A stretch of 64,000 bases of DNA, taken from positions 868,001 to 932,000 of the forward strand of contig JAIUPT010000035.1 in the NCBI GenBank assembly GCA_022315425.1. The letters run 5' to 3'. The stretch is from Pseudevernia furfuracea (taxonomy: Eukaryota > Ascomycota > Lecanoromycetes > Lecanorales > Parmeliaceae). The notes below the pieces were generated by a model. The model was not told the DNA's origin. It was given only the letters and a program-made list of their open reading frames with translations, and did not search any database. The number at the start of each line of letters is the position of its first letter. Position 1 is the stretch's first letter. Positions 33,656 to 44,160 of this stretch are shown piece after piece. The position numbers were made by a program, and so were the translations under genes.

Positions 33656-34894
33656 TCACTGCGTCCCTCCACCCAGGAGATGCAGGTCGTGAGTAGTCGA
33701 TACAATGCTCGTTCCTGCAGCCTTCATCAATCCTTCGGCGCAATGCAATGCGTCCACCGCCGTCTCGCTGCTTTCCATCATCGTCGGCATTTTCTTTCTC
33801 TCTAGCTCATGGATAGCCTCCGAAGGAATGCTCATACTCATCGCCATTTTCGATGGCTTGTCTTTTTTGCTAGCCTTCTTGTACGTGGCAGCGTAGAAAG
33901 AGATGAAGAGAACAAGGTAGGAGCTCAGAGTCGCACAACCGGTGAAGGCGGCAAACTCCTCCCCTCCGCACGTTCCCTCGTGAGGCAGTGACGGATAAAA
34001 CTTGGCAGCATAATAATTGTAAGTGGCGTAATACACAAAACCTGTCACTAGCATCAGCTTCAGCCCCTTTGGTGGGGGTGGGCCCGCATACCAAGGTCGA
34101 TGACAAATTGTGCGATTTGGAGTCTGGTGATCCATTCTTTCCACCAGATCCGGATGCCTCGCGCAGCTTGAAAGTAATACCAGTACATAACCACATGTAC
34201 AGTCAAATTCAAGGTGATAGGCACCCACGAAACTGGGGTATGCCCAATCAGCTGGGTATAACATAGGAACGCTGTTGCTCCATGATGATAGCAGTGGAGG
34301 AAAGCTGTCAATGTCAGCTCGCTTCCGGGTAATCACGAGGCACATAGACGCACTCAGTGGCTTTTTCTTCAAAACGAGGAAGATCGTATCCAAAAGCTCA
34401 AGATATTTGGTCAAGTAATTGAGCTATATCCTGTCAGTCCTCGCTATCTTGAATCAGCGTGGCAAAGGTCGGTGTCAACACACGTAGTACAATGCTACCA
34501 GTGGCTGGGTCCATCCACCGTCTCCACAGATGGCGAAGAATACACCATGCTTCCAGATCGTTGGCCCCAGCTGCTCAACAAAAAGTACGAGCAAGACCCC
34601 AGAGATGGCGGTTAAGTAGAAATTGTGGATGAGGAATAGATCATTGAGTTTGAATGCAGGACGGGATCTCATCAACTCTCGACCCCCGAGAACGATTGTA
34701 TAATATGAGACTAACATCATGGCGGTCGATTTGAGCGTTAACATGGGCATTGCTCCCGGAGTGATGTCGAGTTTATCGGCTGGGTATCCCATGCCAGCAG
34801 TCCAAACGCGGTCGAAAATTCGCCATGGCGAAAGATCGCTCATTTGCACGGCTTTGGCATCCAAGGGGCTCTGGGGTCCGCGACTGTAAGACAT
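33656..34894 (-). CDS. Very-long-chain fatty acid elongase (ELO family condensing enzyme)
   Basis: Exons 34894-34484, 34423-34354, 34304-34092 and 34041-33656 encode 359 residues; the three introns are 60, 49 and 50 nt and all phases fit. It is a polytopic ER protein with about seven membrane helices. The ELO signature is complete: KYLELLDTIFLVLKKK, the histidine box HCYHH (residues 164-168), then HVVMYWYY and the TRLQIAQFVIDL helix. The C-terminus is Lys/Met-rich. Family knowledge: ELO proteins condense malonyl-CoA with long acyl-CoA; fungal members related to Elo2/Elo3 make the very-long chains of sphingolipids. Which chain length this one prefers cannot be read from the sequence. Confidence 0.93.
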
Positions 34895-36658
34895 AGTTGT
34901 TTGGACAGCGGTATGAAGCTGTCTTCAAAGGCTGACCTGAAACTGATGGGTCAAATCTGTCTCGGGCAGAATGGAGAGTAGACACTTCTTAAGAGACGGA
35001 GGTGGGAATGCCGGGGTTCTGCCCGAAAATTGGTAGCGCCTTGCCAAAAAGGGAGAAGGAGCTGGGCGTGTGAAGTATCCAAGTTGTGGGGGATCATGAT
35101 GCAAGTGGCTTGCTTCAATAAAAGAGGAAATTCGAGGCGCACTCGCATGGATCGCTTCCACAGGCCCGCTGTGCGCGTTGCAGCCTTTGCTCGGGTCTCT
35201 CGAAGCTGAGACTCAATCGTGCAGATCTATCAGGCGTGGGGCATTTCACTCGTCCAAGCCCACCAGGTTCTTGGAAGTCAAATTCAGGACAGTCCAACGA
35301 AACTTGATCTCTATCCATATCAGGGGAAACAACCGACGTCCAATGAGACACATTGATCAGCGCAGGGCGTCTGGGGCTTCTAATGCAACCCTCAGCTGTG
35401 TTTACTAGCCTGAGAATGAGGAGCAAGGGCGGTCATGGAAATCACTAGTATCACCCTGAGATTGCAGACCTAACAGGAGAAGCCAGTGACGTGTTGGCGT
35501 GTTACAGCGAGTGGTCAGCATGGCAGCACGTCGCTACGACGAACATCAAGGATCAAACTTGGTAGCCAGAAGGAGAGAACTTGGGGTCCTGCATGAGATG
35601 CAGGCAATGAGGGAATGTAGTATGCGTGACCAGGGTTCCATTCGCTAATTTGGCCAGATGATTGGCTCTCTTGTCTTACACACAGTTCGGGTACCTCTGG
35701 GAAAAGGTCTAACACTGAAAGCCTTGAGTGTTAAAACCGCTCGGTATTTGAGCAAAGTGCCGAATTCTGTTGACCCAGAGAAGCTTGTCAACATGCCCAG
35801 CATGAACGACAGATCAAGTACCATTGGTGGTGTCCTCGAGCTTCGCCTCCAGCGGTGTTACTTACATGAGCCGTTGGGTTCCAGCCCTCATTTCAAAGTT
35901 GGTTGGGATCTGCGGGTGTGCGGCTCCGCCACGGTGTTATTTCGCAAGCTGAGCTTATCTTGTGTCTGTCGTAAAGTCATCTCGAATAGTACTAGTGTGA
36001 TGATTACCGCCAGGTCCATACACGAAGAGAATGCCACGGCCGACCGATTCAGGCGCCTTTTCCATTGGCAGCAAAATCTTCCCGCATTGCATTACGTTGG
36101 CTTCAATGCAGCCTAATGATATGCAGCACCACAATTCTGGAATGATACTGACATTCATTTGTCTTACGCGGCTTGCTTTCTCCTGGTCGCGAATCCTTTG
36201 GATGAATGTCTCGCTTCTTGGGATAAAAGCCACCGACGACGAATCAGCCAATAACAGTACTGGCTGCGCTCGCAACAGTCGGTCTCGCTTACTTTATCCA
36301 ATAGGTGTAGTCTTGTTATTGCCGCAACGGACGTCGAGAAATCTCCCGTCGTCGATCTCCCTGATTACTCCTAATCATATATCCCTGAAGGGCGACATCA
36401 AATGTTCACTTGTACTAATTCACGGAAATCCGGCGTTCATGACTCTTCCGAAATAGCCCTCTCTTTGTTGATAAATCGTCAATCTTAGTGTAGAATATAT
36501 CCTTCGAAATATGACCATTGATGTGGAGTGAGGGTGTAGAATGCCTGCTCCGAACCACAAATGACCGTCTTCCACAGTCATCTATCCACTTAGAATTCTT
36601 CATCCGACAAAATCGGTAACTAGTATCTCGTTGAAGTTGTATATCACACCAAGCAGCA
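34895..36658. other. Intergenic region between elongase and thioesterase genes
   Basis: About 1.76 kb separating two divergent genes (elongase on minus, thioesterase on plus). Frames of up to 152 codons (35658-36116, plus) exist but have no recognised domain. It must contain both promoters. Confidence 0.5.
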
Positions 36659-37926
36659 ATGCCGCTCTCTCTGGAGACTCTTCCTGGAAAGGAGGTTCTT
36701 TCGGACACCTTGGTTTCTTCATCAATTTGGAAACTTCTTTGTATCGTTCTCATCCTCGCAAACCTCAAAAACTTACCGTTGGTCTGGCATGTAAGCGCTG
36801 GCTCTCTCATCCCTCCCATTGCCGCTCCTGTCTGACACATCGACTCAAGGTTCGGTTGCTCAATGCTTTCCGCTTCGTACTTCGATCTGAGCGATCTAGG
36901 ACGGGTATTAGACCCGCGCAACTCTTTCAACCTCTCATCACCGAATCTCACGGCTCCCTCATGGAGCTTGACTATAATATCCACAGTAAGTGCGCCATCT
37001 AGTGGTACGTTTTGGATCCAAGTCCTGACCGCTCGACACGTAGAGTCAAACAGCACATATTTCCAGGACGTCGATATTGCCCGAACCCATCTCATTTGTA
37101 CTTTGTTCTCGGCTGGAATCGAGCAAGCGAGAAGAAGCAAAGGACAAGGGATCCTCGGTGGTGGTAACAAGACGTTTGGAGCGGCCCTGGGCGCTGTCTG
37201 CTGTTCGTTTAGAAAGGAAATTAACCCGTTCGAAAGGTACGAAATGTGGACACGAGTGCTCTCCTGGGACCGCAAGTGAGTACTTTTCAGCGAAGCTTTC
37301 CCGATTGGATAATGCTGATTCGAAAATCTCCCAGGTGGGTATACATGGTCACCCATTTCGTGCGCAAAGATGCGATCAAGCCTAAAGCGTTTTCGATGTA
37401 CCCGCGACAGACGAACAAAAATGCCGGCACAAGGAATGTGGACAAAAAAGAGGACGCAATTATTGCCTCGGCGCTGAGCAAGATTGTATTCAAGAAGGGC
37501 CGCCTCACGATTCCTCCCGAAGTGATGTTACAAGCTTCGGGCCTGCTACCACCTCGGCCAGCGGACCTCGCACTTCTACAGACAGAAATTTATCCTACCC
37601 CAGCTAAGCGAGCTATGGCTCAACAAATCTTTGATGTGGGATTCCGATTCTTCGAGAAGTTTGATCTGGTGTGGGAAGCGACGCGGAATATGCTCACGCC
37701 AGAGCCAGAAGTTAGGGATCAGTCGCGAGAGGGATCGCCAGATGATACAGCAACAAAGAAGGATGATCAATGGACGTGGGATATGGTAGAGCAAGAGAGG
37801 CTGCGCGGATTAGAGATGGCTAGCAAACTTGGTGCGTTGGAGGGGTTAGCAGGAGAGTTCACGGCAGAGGCGGATGCTTTGGGCAAGCACAGCGATCTCT
37901 GGTGGTTCCTAGGATTAACATATTAG
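36659..37926 (+). CDS. Thioesterase, Them6-like hotdog-fold protein
   Basis: Four exons, 36659-36790, 36850-36985, 37044-37275 and 37335-37926, encode 363 residues; all phases agree. Residues about 23-42 (SIWKLLCIVLILANLKNLPL) form a membrane anchor. The hotdog core follows: ITESHGSLMELDYNIHKSN with the conserved Asp, STYFQDVDIARTHLI, the ALGAVCCSFRKEINPFERYE beta strands and a WTRVLSWDRKWVY strand. This is the pattern of fungal thioesterase/thiol ester dehydrase-isomerase proteins related to animal THEM6. The C-terminal about 110 residues are charged and specific to fungi (DQWTWDMVEQERLRGLEMAS). A 313-codon antisense frame overlaps the gene and is not coding. The acyl substrate is unknown. 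Confidence 0.85.
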
Positions 37927-38759
37927 AAGAATAATGAGAGAGATGCAAGTGAAAAGCAGCAACGAACAGTAACAGCAACAATACTGTTCGTTGTTGAGGC
38001 TGTACTCGTAATGTACGGTGGCAGGGATCTTGCGAGCTTTGAGGAGGACGCGCCTCGGTCGTAGCCTGGTGCTTTAGCTGATTACCTTAGGTGAAATACA
38101 CGTATTGAACCAAGGTAGCGTGGTTTCGTTATTTACGAAGCTTCGTTCCTACCGTATGTATATGTTGTATGTATTATGTAGTAGTATCTACCTGTCCAGG
38201 TTTTTGATGCGCAATGACGCGTTACCGGGCTTTTTGAACGAGTGATCGTCAGTTGATATTTGGATGGTAATGTAAGATCGTATTGCATTGCGCCTTGCTT
38301 GTAAGCCTGACAGATAGTAAATACTAACACAATCACCATGACCATCTTCACCTCACCACCATTTTTTGCCAACTTTTTCTTCCTAATACTATACGTTCAA
38401 CTCTTTTTCTGATTTCCATCCCATTCTAGCTCATCCTTCCTCTCCGTCCCAGCTGTATCTCTCTTGCCTTCCTAACAGCTGCGTTTGTCTACTTTCATTT
38501 GCAAGCTCCACGTTACATTGAGCCCACATTACCATACGCCATTGCCATTGCCAAAACCATTAAAAGTCCCGTCTGCTTGGTGGTTGGCCTTATATTCGAA
38601 AACGTCCTCGGCCTCTCTCTCCTCGTCTACAAGTTTGGGCTCTGAAGCTCACAATTGTCTCCATTTCTTCTTTGACCTTCCTCGATCCCCCACGGCAAAT
38701 CACTTCAATTTGGGACCTAGGCCTCACCTGCTCTACGACATAGCAGAATACCGTTTCTT
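37927..38759. other. Intergenic region upstream of the MFS transporter
   Basis: About 830 bp without a gene. The last 300 bases are C/T-rich, as in fungal core promoters. A CCTCGG hexamer, the sequence bound by FarA-type fatty-acid regulators, lies at 38053-38058. Confidence 0.5.
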
Positions 38760-40967
38760 ATGAGAGGTCCTTGCCTTTCAATTGGTGGCACCATGAGGAA
38801 CTCTGTCGAACTCTCAACCAGCGAGATCACTCTCACGCCCGGGACCGACGAAGTCTCAGAGTACCAGCAGTATCTGGAGAAGACCAGTCGAAGGGACAGT
38901 CGAGGAGATACTTCTCTTATTCATTCCTCCCCCACCATAAACGGTGAGATTCAAAGACAAAACTCCTTGATGGATACTTCCGCTCCTACTGTGGACAAAG
39001 AGATTCAACTAGGAGATCCTGCCATTCCAGTGCTTGAAGAAACCAGCTCTGTCCACGCACGCAGGCAGGGGGAAAAGCGCCCACAAAGAGTCGAGGCTGC
39101 CGAAGATCCCCACGAATACCCTGGACCTCTCGCTCTCACACTCCTCACAATTGGCATATGCCTCTCTGTTTTCCTTGTCTCACTAGATAGGACGATTGTC
39201 GCTACGGTAAGAGCATCCTGTGGAAATACAGGTGCCAACTCATTTGAACTAATCTCCTTTCCTCAAAGGCCATACCGCGCATCACCGACGATTTCCACTC
39301 CTCTGACGATGTTGGTTGGTACGGCAGCGCATACCTGGTCACGGCTGGCGCTCTCCAGCCCATTTATGGGCGAATATTCATTACGTTCAACATAAAGTGG
39401 TCTTTTCTTTGTGCCTTAGGCATCTTCGAGCTCGGAAGTCTCATCTGTGGAACTGCGCCCAATTCCGTCTCACTCATCGTGGGTAGAGCTATTGCTGGAT
39501 GGGGAAGTGCCGGCATCTTGACAGGGTCATTCGTTGTTGTTGCGCATGCTGTACCGTTACAGAGAAGACCGGTCTTTTCGGCGGCTGTTGGGGTAATGTT
39601 CGGACTGGGAGCTATCGCTGGTCCCTTGTTAGGTGGTGTGTTCACTGATCTCATCACATGGCGTTGGTGGTAAGTCAAGATCATCGCCCAAGACGTGCTG
39701 ATCAATGTGTGTTAATTTAAACAGTTTTTACTTCAATCTTCCCGTTTGTGGTGCCACTGTGGTCTCCATGATCCTCTTTTTTAGGCCACATAAGGATGCC
39801 CGAGAGAGCGACAAGGCGTTGCTAGAGAAGATACTCGACCTTGACCTCATAGGTAACTTTGTTCTGATCGTGGCAGCTGTCATGCTGTTCCTGGCCTTAC
39901 AATTCAATGAGCAATATTGGGCATGGGGTAGTGCCCGAATCGTCGGTTTATTGGTCGGCTCTGGAATAACCGCCATCGTCTTTGTCCTTTGGCAATGGCG
40001 ACAGGGTGACAAGGCGCTTCTTCCACCATGCATTGTTCTCCAACGTAGCGTGGCGGCCAGCTGCCTAGGCGCCTTCTTTATCTACGGGACCTTCCTCATC
40101 CATGCTTATTATCTTCCGATCTGGTTCCAAGCCATCAAAAACGATACCGCGATCATGTCTGGGGTCTCCTTGATAGCCTACGTGGTTGGTAACGCATTCT
40201 TTTCAGTTGTCGCTGGCATTTCGGTCAGCAAGTTTGGCTACTTCACTCCTCCAGCCATTATCGGCGCCGCCATCGGAACTGTGGGATGCGGCTTGCTCTC
40301 CACACTTCAGGTGGATAGTGGCCCAGGCCAATGGGTAAGCTACCAATTCGTTACGTCAGCTGGACTCGGCATGGCTGTCCAACAGGGTGTCATTGCCGTC
40401 CAGACCGTCCTCCCATTGGAACAAATCCCAATTGGCATCGCTGCTATCATTAGCATGCAGAGTCTAGGCGGAGCTGTTTTCGTCTCGGTGGGAAACAATA
40501 TACTGCAGAACATCCTAGACCAAGCATCCGCCGCGAAGAATCTGCCAGGCATAGACGTCAAAGCCGTCATTGCCGCGGGGGCAACACAATTCCGCTCCGT
40601 CGTACCTGCAGGATCCCTGCCTGCTTTGCTGATCGCCTATAACTACGCTCTTCAACGGGTCTTTATCGCTGCCATTCCTCTCTCCGGGCTCGCCTTCATT
40701 GTCGCACTTGGGCTTGAATGGAGGAGCGTCAAGGACAAGAAACCTACGCTCGAGGCTGCCTTGGGACCGGCGACCGAGTACGGCGTTAATGGAGAGGATC
40801 TGGAAGCTTCGCAGTCACGACGGCGAAGTGGAGAGAGCGTCAGGACTACGGAGAGTCGGAAGAAACCTAGTTTCGAGACTGCGAGGACATCGCTGCGGTA
40901 TGAGTTGGAGGATGCGCCTGAGGCGGCACATACTAGGCAGAGTCAGATCTCCATTCCGGGTCCGTAG
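38760..40967 (+). CDS. Major facilitator superfamily drug/metabolite exporter (DHA2, 14-TM type)
   Basis: Three exons, 38760-39206, 39269-39669 and 39725-40967, give 696 residues; Met12 is a second possible start. About 120 hydrophilic N-terminal residues precede helix 1 (LALTLLTIGICLSVFLVSLD, followed by RTIVATAIPRITDDF, the motif of this group). Motif A is represented by GALQPIYGRIF, and motif C by FGLGAIAGPLLGGV at the end of helix 5. Helices continue to about residue 610 and fit 14 spans. The Arg/Ser/Glu-rich tail is cytoplasmic. Members pump out toxins, siderophores or secondary metabolites at the plasma membrane; the cargo here is unknown. It points tail-to-tail at the Rds1 gene, 493 bp away. 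Confidence 0.92.
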
Positions 40968-41460
40968 TGCGATTAGGGCTTCTTTCATTCGGCCCCTTTT
41001 TTTGCGCCCCAGCCCTCATCAACCATGCTCATGGCCGCTCTGTTTGTGGTAGAAATTTCAGGAAGTTGAATGTAATATTTTAATCAGTTGAAACTCGGCT
41101 CAACATGGAATCGCAAGTTGAGATCATGGCATTGCTTTGACCGATGGTCATACCACCCCACCAAGTCATGGGCTTCCGCTCTCTTGCATACCCTATGTGT
41201 ACGTGCGTCACCAGCCAGCAGAGCCGCAAATTGTGGGTCAAGTCTCAGAGCTTCGTTGAATTAAGTGCTTCCTGAGCCTACAAAGTCGTACTTGGTCGCT
41301 TGGAAATGCAATATTGTATGGTTTGAGCCTCGTTATGAGAACAAATACTTTTTATGTTATGTACTCTTTAGGTGAATAAGCTACAAATTAGGCATCTCAA
41401 TTTATGCGTAGACTTTTCTTCAAACTGCCAATCACCCCGAGGACAAACTTCTGACAACGC
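40968..41460. other. Convergent intergenic region
   Basis: 493 bp between the 3' ends of the MFS gene and the Rds1-type gene. It is expected to contain both 3' UTRs; no other feature is apparent. Confidence 0.55.
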
Positions 41461-42570
41461 TCACATGACCCCACTGTTGATCTCCACGGGTTGCTCGGTA
41501 ATGACCAACGGTCCTGCCTTGACGGATTCAATCGTTGGTGCACCAGGCGTGTCTGAAATGACTGCAAGGAACAAACCCTTGGCTTCAAACTCCGGTGGTA
41601 TAATTGACGCGTTGGACTTGGTGTCGAAAGGCTCCGTGATATTAAACAGCCCGTGGAAGTAGACGGCATAGTACGTTTTGCCGGCTTCGAAGTATGGCTG
41701 ATTGGCCGGATCGGGAAAGGCAAGTGTGACAGGAGACCCGGGCAGCAACGTCGTCGATTTCTCCTTATAGCTCAACGCCGGGAGCTTCTGGCTTGGGACG
41801 GGATAATCTGGGTTGCCCGCAGGGCAAGAGCCTGGCACAATGTATACTTTGGTTGTGTCGAGGATCTCATTGGCGTAAGGGAAGACTGTGTCGACAGGGC
41901 CTGCGAAGGGAGACTGCTGCCAGATGTCGATGAGACCCCAGGCTTCGTGCCGTGCCTCGATCTCAGCAATAGCGACCAAAGCTGCCTTGGACGAGTTGAG
42001 CTGTGCCTGGAGAATGAGGCCGGTCAGGAAGGACATGCTCGAGATCTCAACGATGGTGTGGGCAGCAAGATAGGCGACAGGGCTGGTGATTCCAAATTGA
42101 TATTTGCAAGGTGCGGGCTTGGTGGAGGCGGTGGAGATTTGCTCCTCAAAGATACGGGCATGGCCCGCCTCATTGTCGCGAATTTCGATAATTCTTTGAT
42201 AGGTATGTGGCGGATAGCCGGCTTCTTCGAAAGCGGATTGGTTGAAGGTCTCTACACCGAATTGATAAAAGGCAAATATGGCCCACTCTGCACCAAGGAG
42301 ATTCTGAAAGAGAAGGTCGTCGGCCCCTGCAAGACCTTTACTTGTGGGGAAGACTGGCTGCGAGTAATTGCCAGGAAAGGGAGGTGAGGTGCTATTGTCA
42401 CTGGTGTAGTAAGACGACTTGGCGGGGATTGGTCCAAAATTGGGGTCGTCGAGGATCTGACTGGAACCTGACGGTGAGGGAGATGGCGACACGGTTGGCG
42501 CTGGTGCGGCATGCAACTTGACGGCAAGCACAAGTACGGCTGATAGAAGGCTGACAGAAGCTGAATACAT
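41461..42570 (-). CDS. Secreted ferritin-like diiron-fold protein, Rds1 family
   Basis: A 369-residue single-exon protein. An N-terminal signal peptide (about 1-22, ending HAAPAP) is followed by a Ser/Pro linker with NxS/T sequons. Residues about 80-220 form the ferritin-like four-helix bundle: a first-helix Glu in LLGAEWAIFAFYQFGVETF, an ExxH pair in RDNEAGHARIFEEQI, a third-helix Glu in TIVEISSMSF and a second ExxH in AEIEARHEAWGLID. These are the residues expected to hold two irons. The C-terminal third is a beta-rich domain. The family includes Rds1 of fission yeast, induced by nutrient limitation and stress; the reaction is unknown. It shares a 1.6-kb divergent promoter region with the CYP52-like P450. 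Confidence 0.88.
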   Translation of the reverse strand: MYSASVSLLSAVLVLAVKLHAAPAPTVSPSPSPSGSSQILDDPNFGPIPAKSSYYTSDNSTSPPFPGNYSQPVFPTSKGLAGADDLLFQNLLGAEWAIFAFYQFGVETFNQSAFEEAGYPPHTYQRIIEIRDNEAGHARIFEEQISTASTKPAPCKYQFGITSPVAYLAAHTIVEISSMSFLTGLILQAQLNSSKAALVAIAEIEARHEAWGLIDIWQQSPFAGPVDTVFPYANEILDTTKVYIVPGSCPAGNPDYPVPSQKLPALSYKEKSTTLLPGSPVTLAFPDPANQPYFEAGKTYYAVYFHGLFNITEPFDTKSNASIIPPEFEAKGLFLAVISDTPGAPTIESVKAGPLVITEQPVEINSGVM

Positions 42571-43356
42571 CTCGACTATGACATATGCTGAGGGAGGATT
42601 GATGAAAAGAGGAGGAGTGGAAAAGGTTGGCTGTATTCAGCAGTTATACTTCAACGTATCCTCCCTCGGGCAATAAACAGTCGGTAGGTTACATAGCAAC
42701 CAAAGTAGTGTGGAAGCCAGGATGAAAGCATACAAGGGTAGTAAGTTTGGAAAGCGTCATAGGAAACCCTCGTCAGAGTTATTCGCATGATCTTGGCCCA
42801 GGGTGGCAATGAATGATGATGTGCTCTATCGGGACTGCCGTCTCCAATCGGAATTGAAAAGCGGCTCTGAAAGAGATGTGCAGGATCGGGGCAGGGCCGA
42901 GGTTAGTTAGGGTGTTGGAAGGATTACCTAGAGTGGTGGAGCAGGAAACCTGTTACTGTGGAGTGTAGAGAGGCGAGCGCGCGGTGGGGGGGGGGGGAGT
43001 CATAGCGGCCAAAGGGGGGGGCGACAGGGTCTGTCAAGGGTCAAGAGTCAAAAGGTGGAGTTGGTGTCCAGGCAGGGAAGGGGAAGCGTGTACATGTTCC
43101 ATAACTAGACGGCTTAACTTTTAGATGGAGTGAGAAGGGAAGGATGGCGGTCTGCTAACCTGTATTGTCTCGCGCTCCCAACAAATAATTCTAAGCGATT
43201 CTTGCTACATGCTATTTCTATGTCAATGTGCAGTAGTTTGCTTTCCTCTTTAGTCCTTTCAGTCACAAGTGAAGATGGAAATGTGTTGGCGCGCAATTCT
43301 CCAATGCATTGCACACAAACACCCGGCAATCAGATGGTCTTTGCATTAGCGGGTAG

Positions 43357-43411
43357 CCTCACTCCCTCACTCCCTCACCCCCCTCACCCCCCCTCACCCC
43401 CCTCACTCCCT
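43357..43411 (+). repeat. C-rich CTCAC tandem repeat
   Basis: Six spaced copies of CTCAC separated by runs of 2-6 C (for example ccctcacccccc), a pure pyrimidine/adenine strand. The complementary strand is G-rich and could stack into quadruplex-type structures. Confidence 0.8.
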
Positions 43412-43870
43412 ACAGTATCCAACTTACAGTGTACTACTAGTCTACTTACTGTAGGTTGGGGAGATGACAATCGACCATGCAAATCAAATAACAAATAGAG
43501 GAAAAAAACCAAAACCAATAGTTGACCCCATAGGTAATTAATACAGCCGAGGCATCCCTTAAGTACCTTATACTAATTCCTGCAAGGCATCATCAATAAG
43601 AATTCCTGCAGCGGCACGCCATTCTAGCCTAGTGCTAGTGGGTGGATTTGACATGGAGATGCATTCTGTTCGTTTTGCACACAACCTTTCCAATTTCTAA
43701 GCTAACTAACTACCTTAATTTCTACCCCCAGTTCTATTCCTCTGCGCGTCTAACTCCAAAACCCCATGAGCGCCAGACCGCGCTAGCAAATGCCACTGGT
43801 CGAGACTCGAGACTCGAGACTGTGCTACGACAATTCATCAGGGATCTGCATTGCAACGCTGTCGAGATAA

Positions 43871-43902
43871 GCACAGATGAGCACAGATGAGCACAGATGA
43901 GC
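43871..43902 (+). repeat. Three 10-bp direct repeats (gcacagatga)
   Basis: Three exact tandem copies of gcacagatga followed by gc. Immediately upstream (43801-43821) is another short tandem, three copies of cgagact. Too small to be CRISPR or a mobile element. Confidence 0.85.
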
Positions 43903-44160
43903 GGAGCTACAGTAGTCACACAGTGATCAGATGCTGCAAGGCTGCCGATCAACCACTTTCCTTTGCTGAGCCCAAGAATCAAGGAATGAATCAATTTTTC
44001 CTGCCTGCACCATCGCCTCCTTTCGGGAAATTCCATGGCAGCATGCATGCCCCTGGATCGAGCGTGGGCCTCTTCTAGGTCGCGGTCATAAGTCTGGAAA
44101 CACATCTCTCACGCGGCTGCGATCGGGCCCATTTTCACTTTGTCCTTCTTTGCTACCACG

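Larger units (their letters stand above)
42571..44160. promoter_or_regulatory. 1.6-kb divergent promoter region between Rds1-type and CYP52-like genes
   Basis: No gene fits here. It contains a G12 tract (42986-42997) and a G8 tract (43014-43021), a C-rich CTCAC repeat (43357-43411), and two small tandem repeats (43801-43821 and 43871-43902). It also carries three copies of CCTCGG or its complement CCGAGG (42664-42669, 42897-42902 and 43547-43552), the hexamer recognised by FarA/FarB-type fatty-acid regulators. Whether these are functional is unknown. Confidence 0.55.

Noticed and set aside
36415..37356. 313-codon frame on the minus strand
   Set aside because: It lies antisense to the four-exon thioesterase gene, whose splice phases and hotdog motifs are coherent; the antisense product has no recognisable domain.
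41653..42387. 244-codon plus-strand frame
   Set aside because: Shadow of the Rds1-type gene on the opposite strand.
43801..43902. Short direct repeats as a possible CRISPR array
   Set aside because: Units are 7 and 10 bp, tandem without spacers, in a eukaryotic genome; these are simple tandem repeats.
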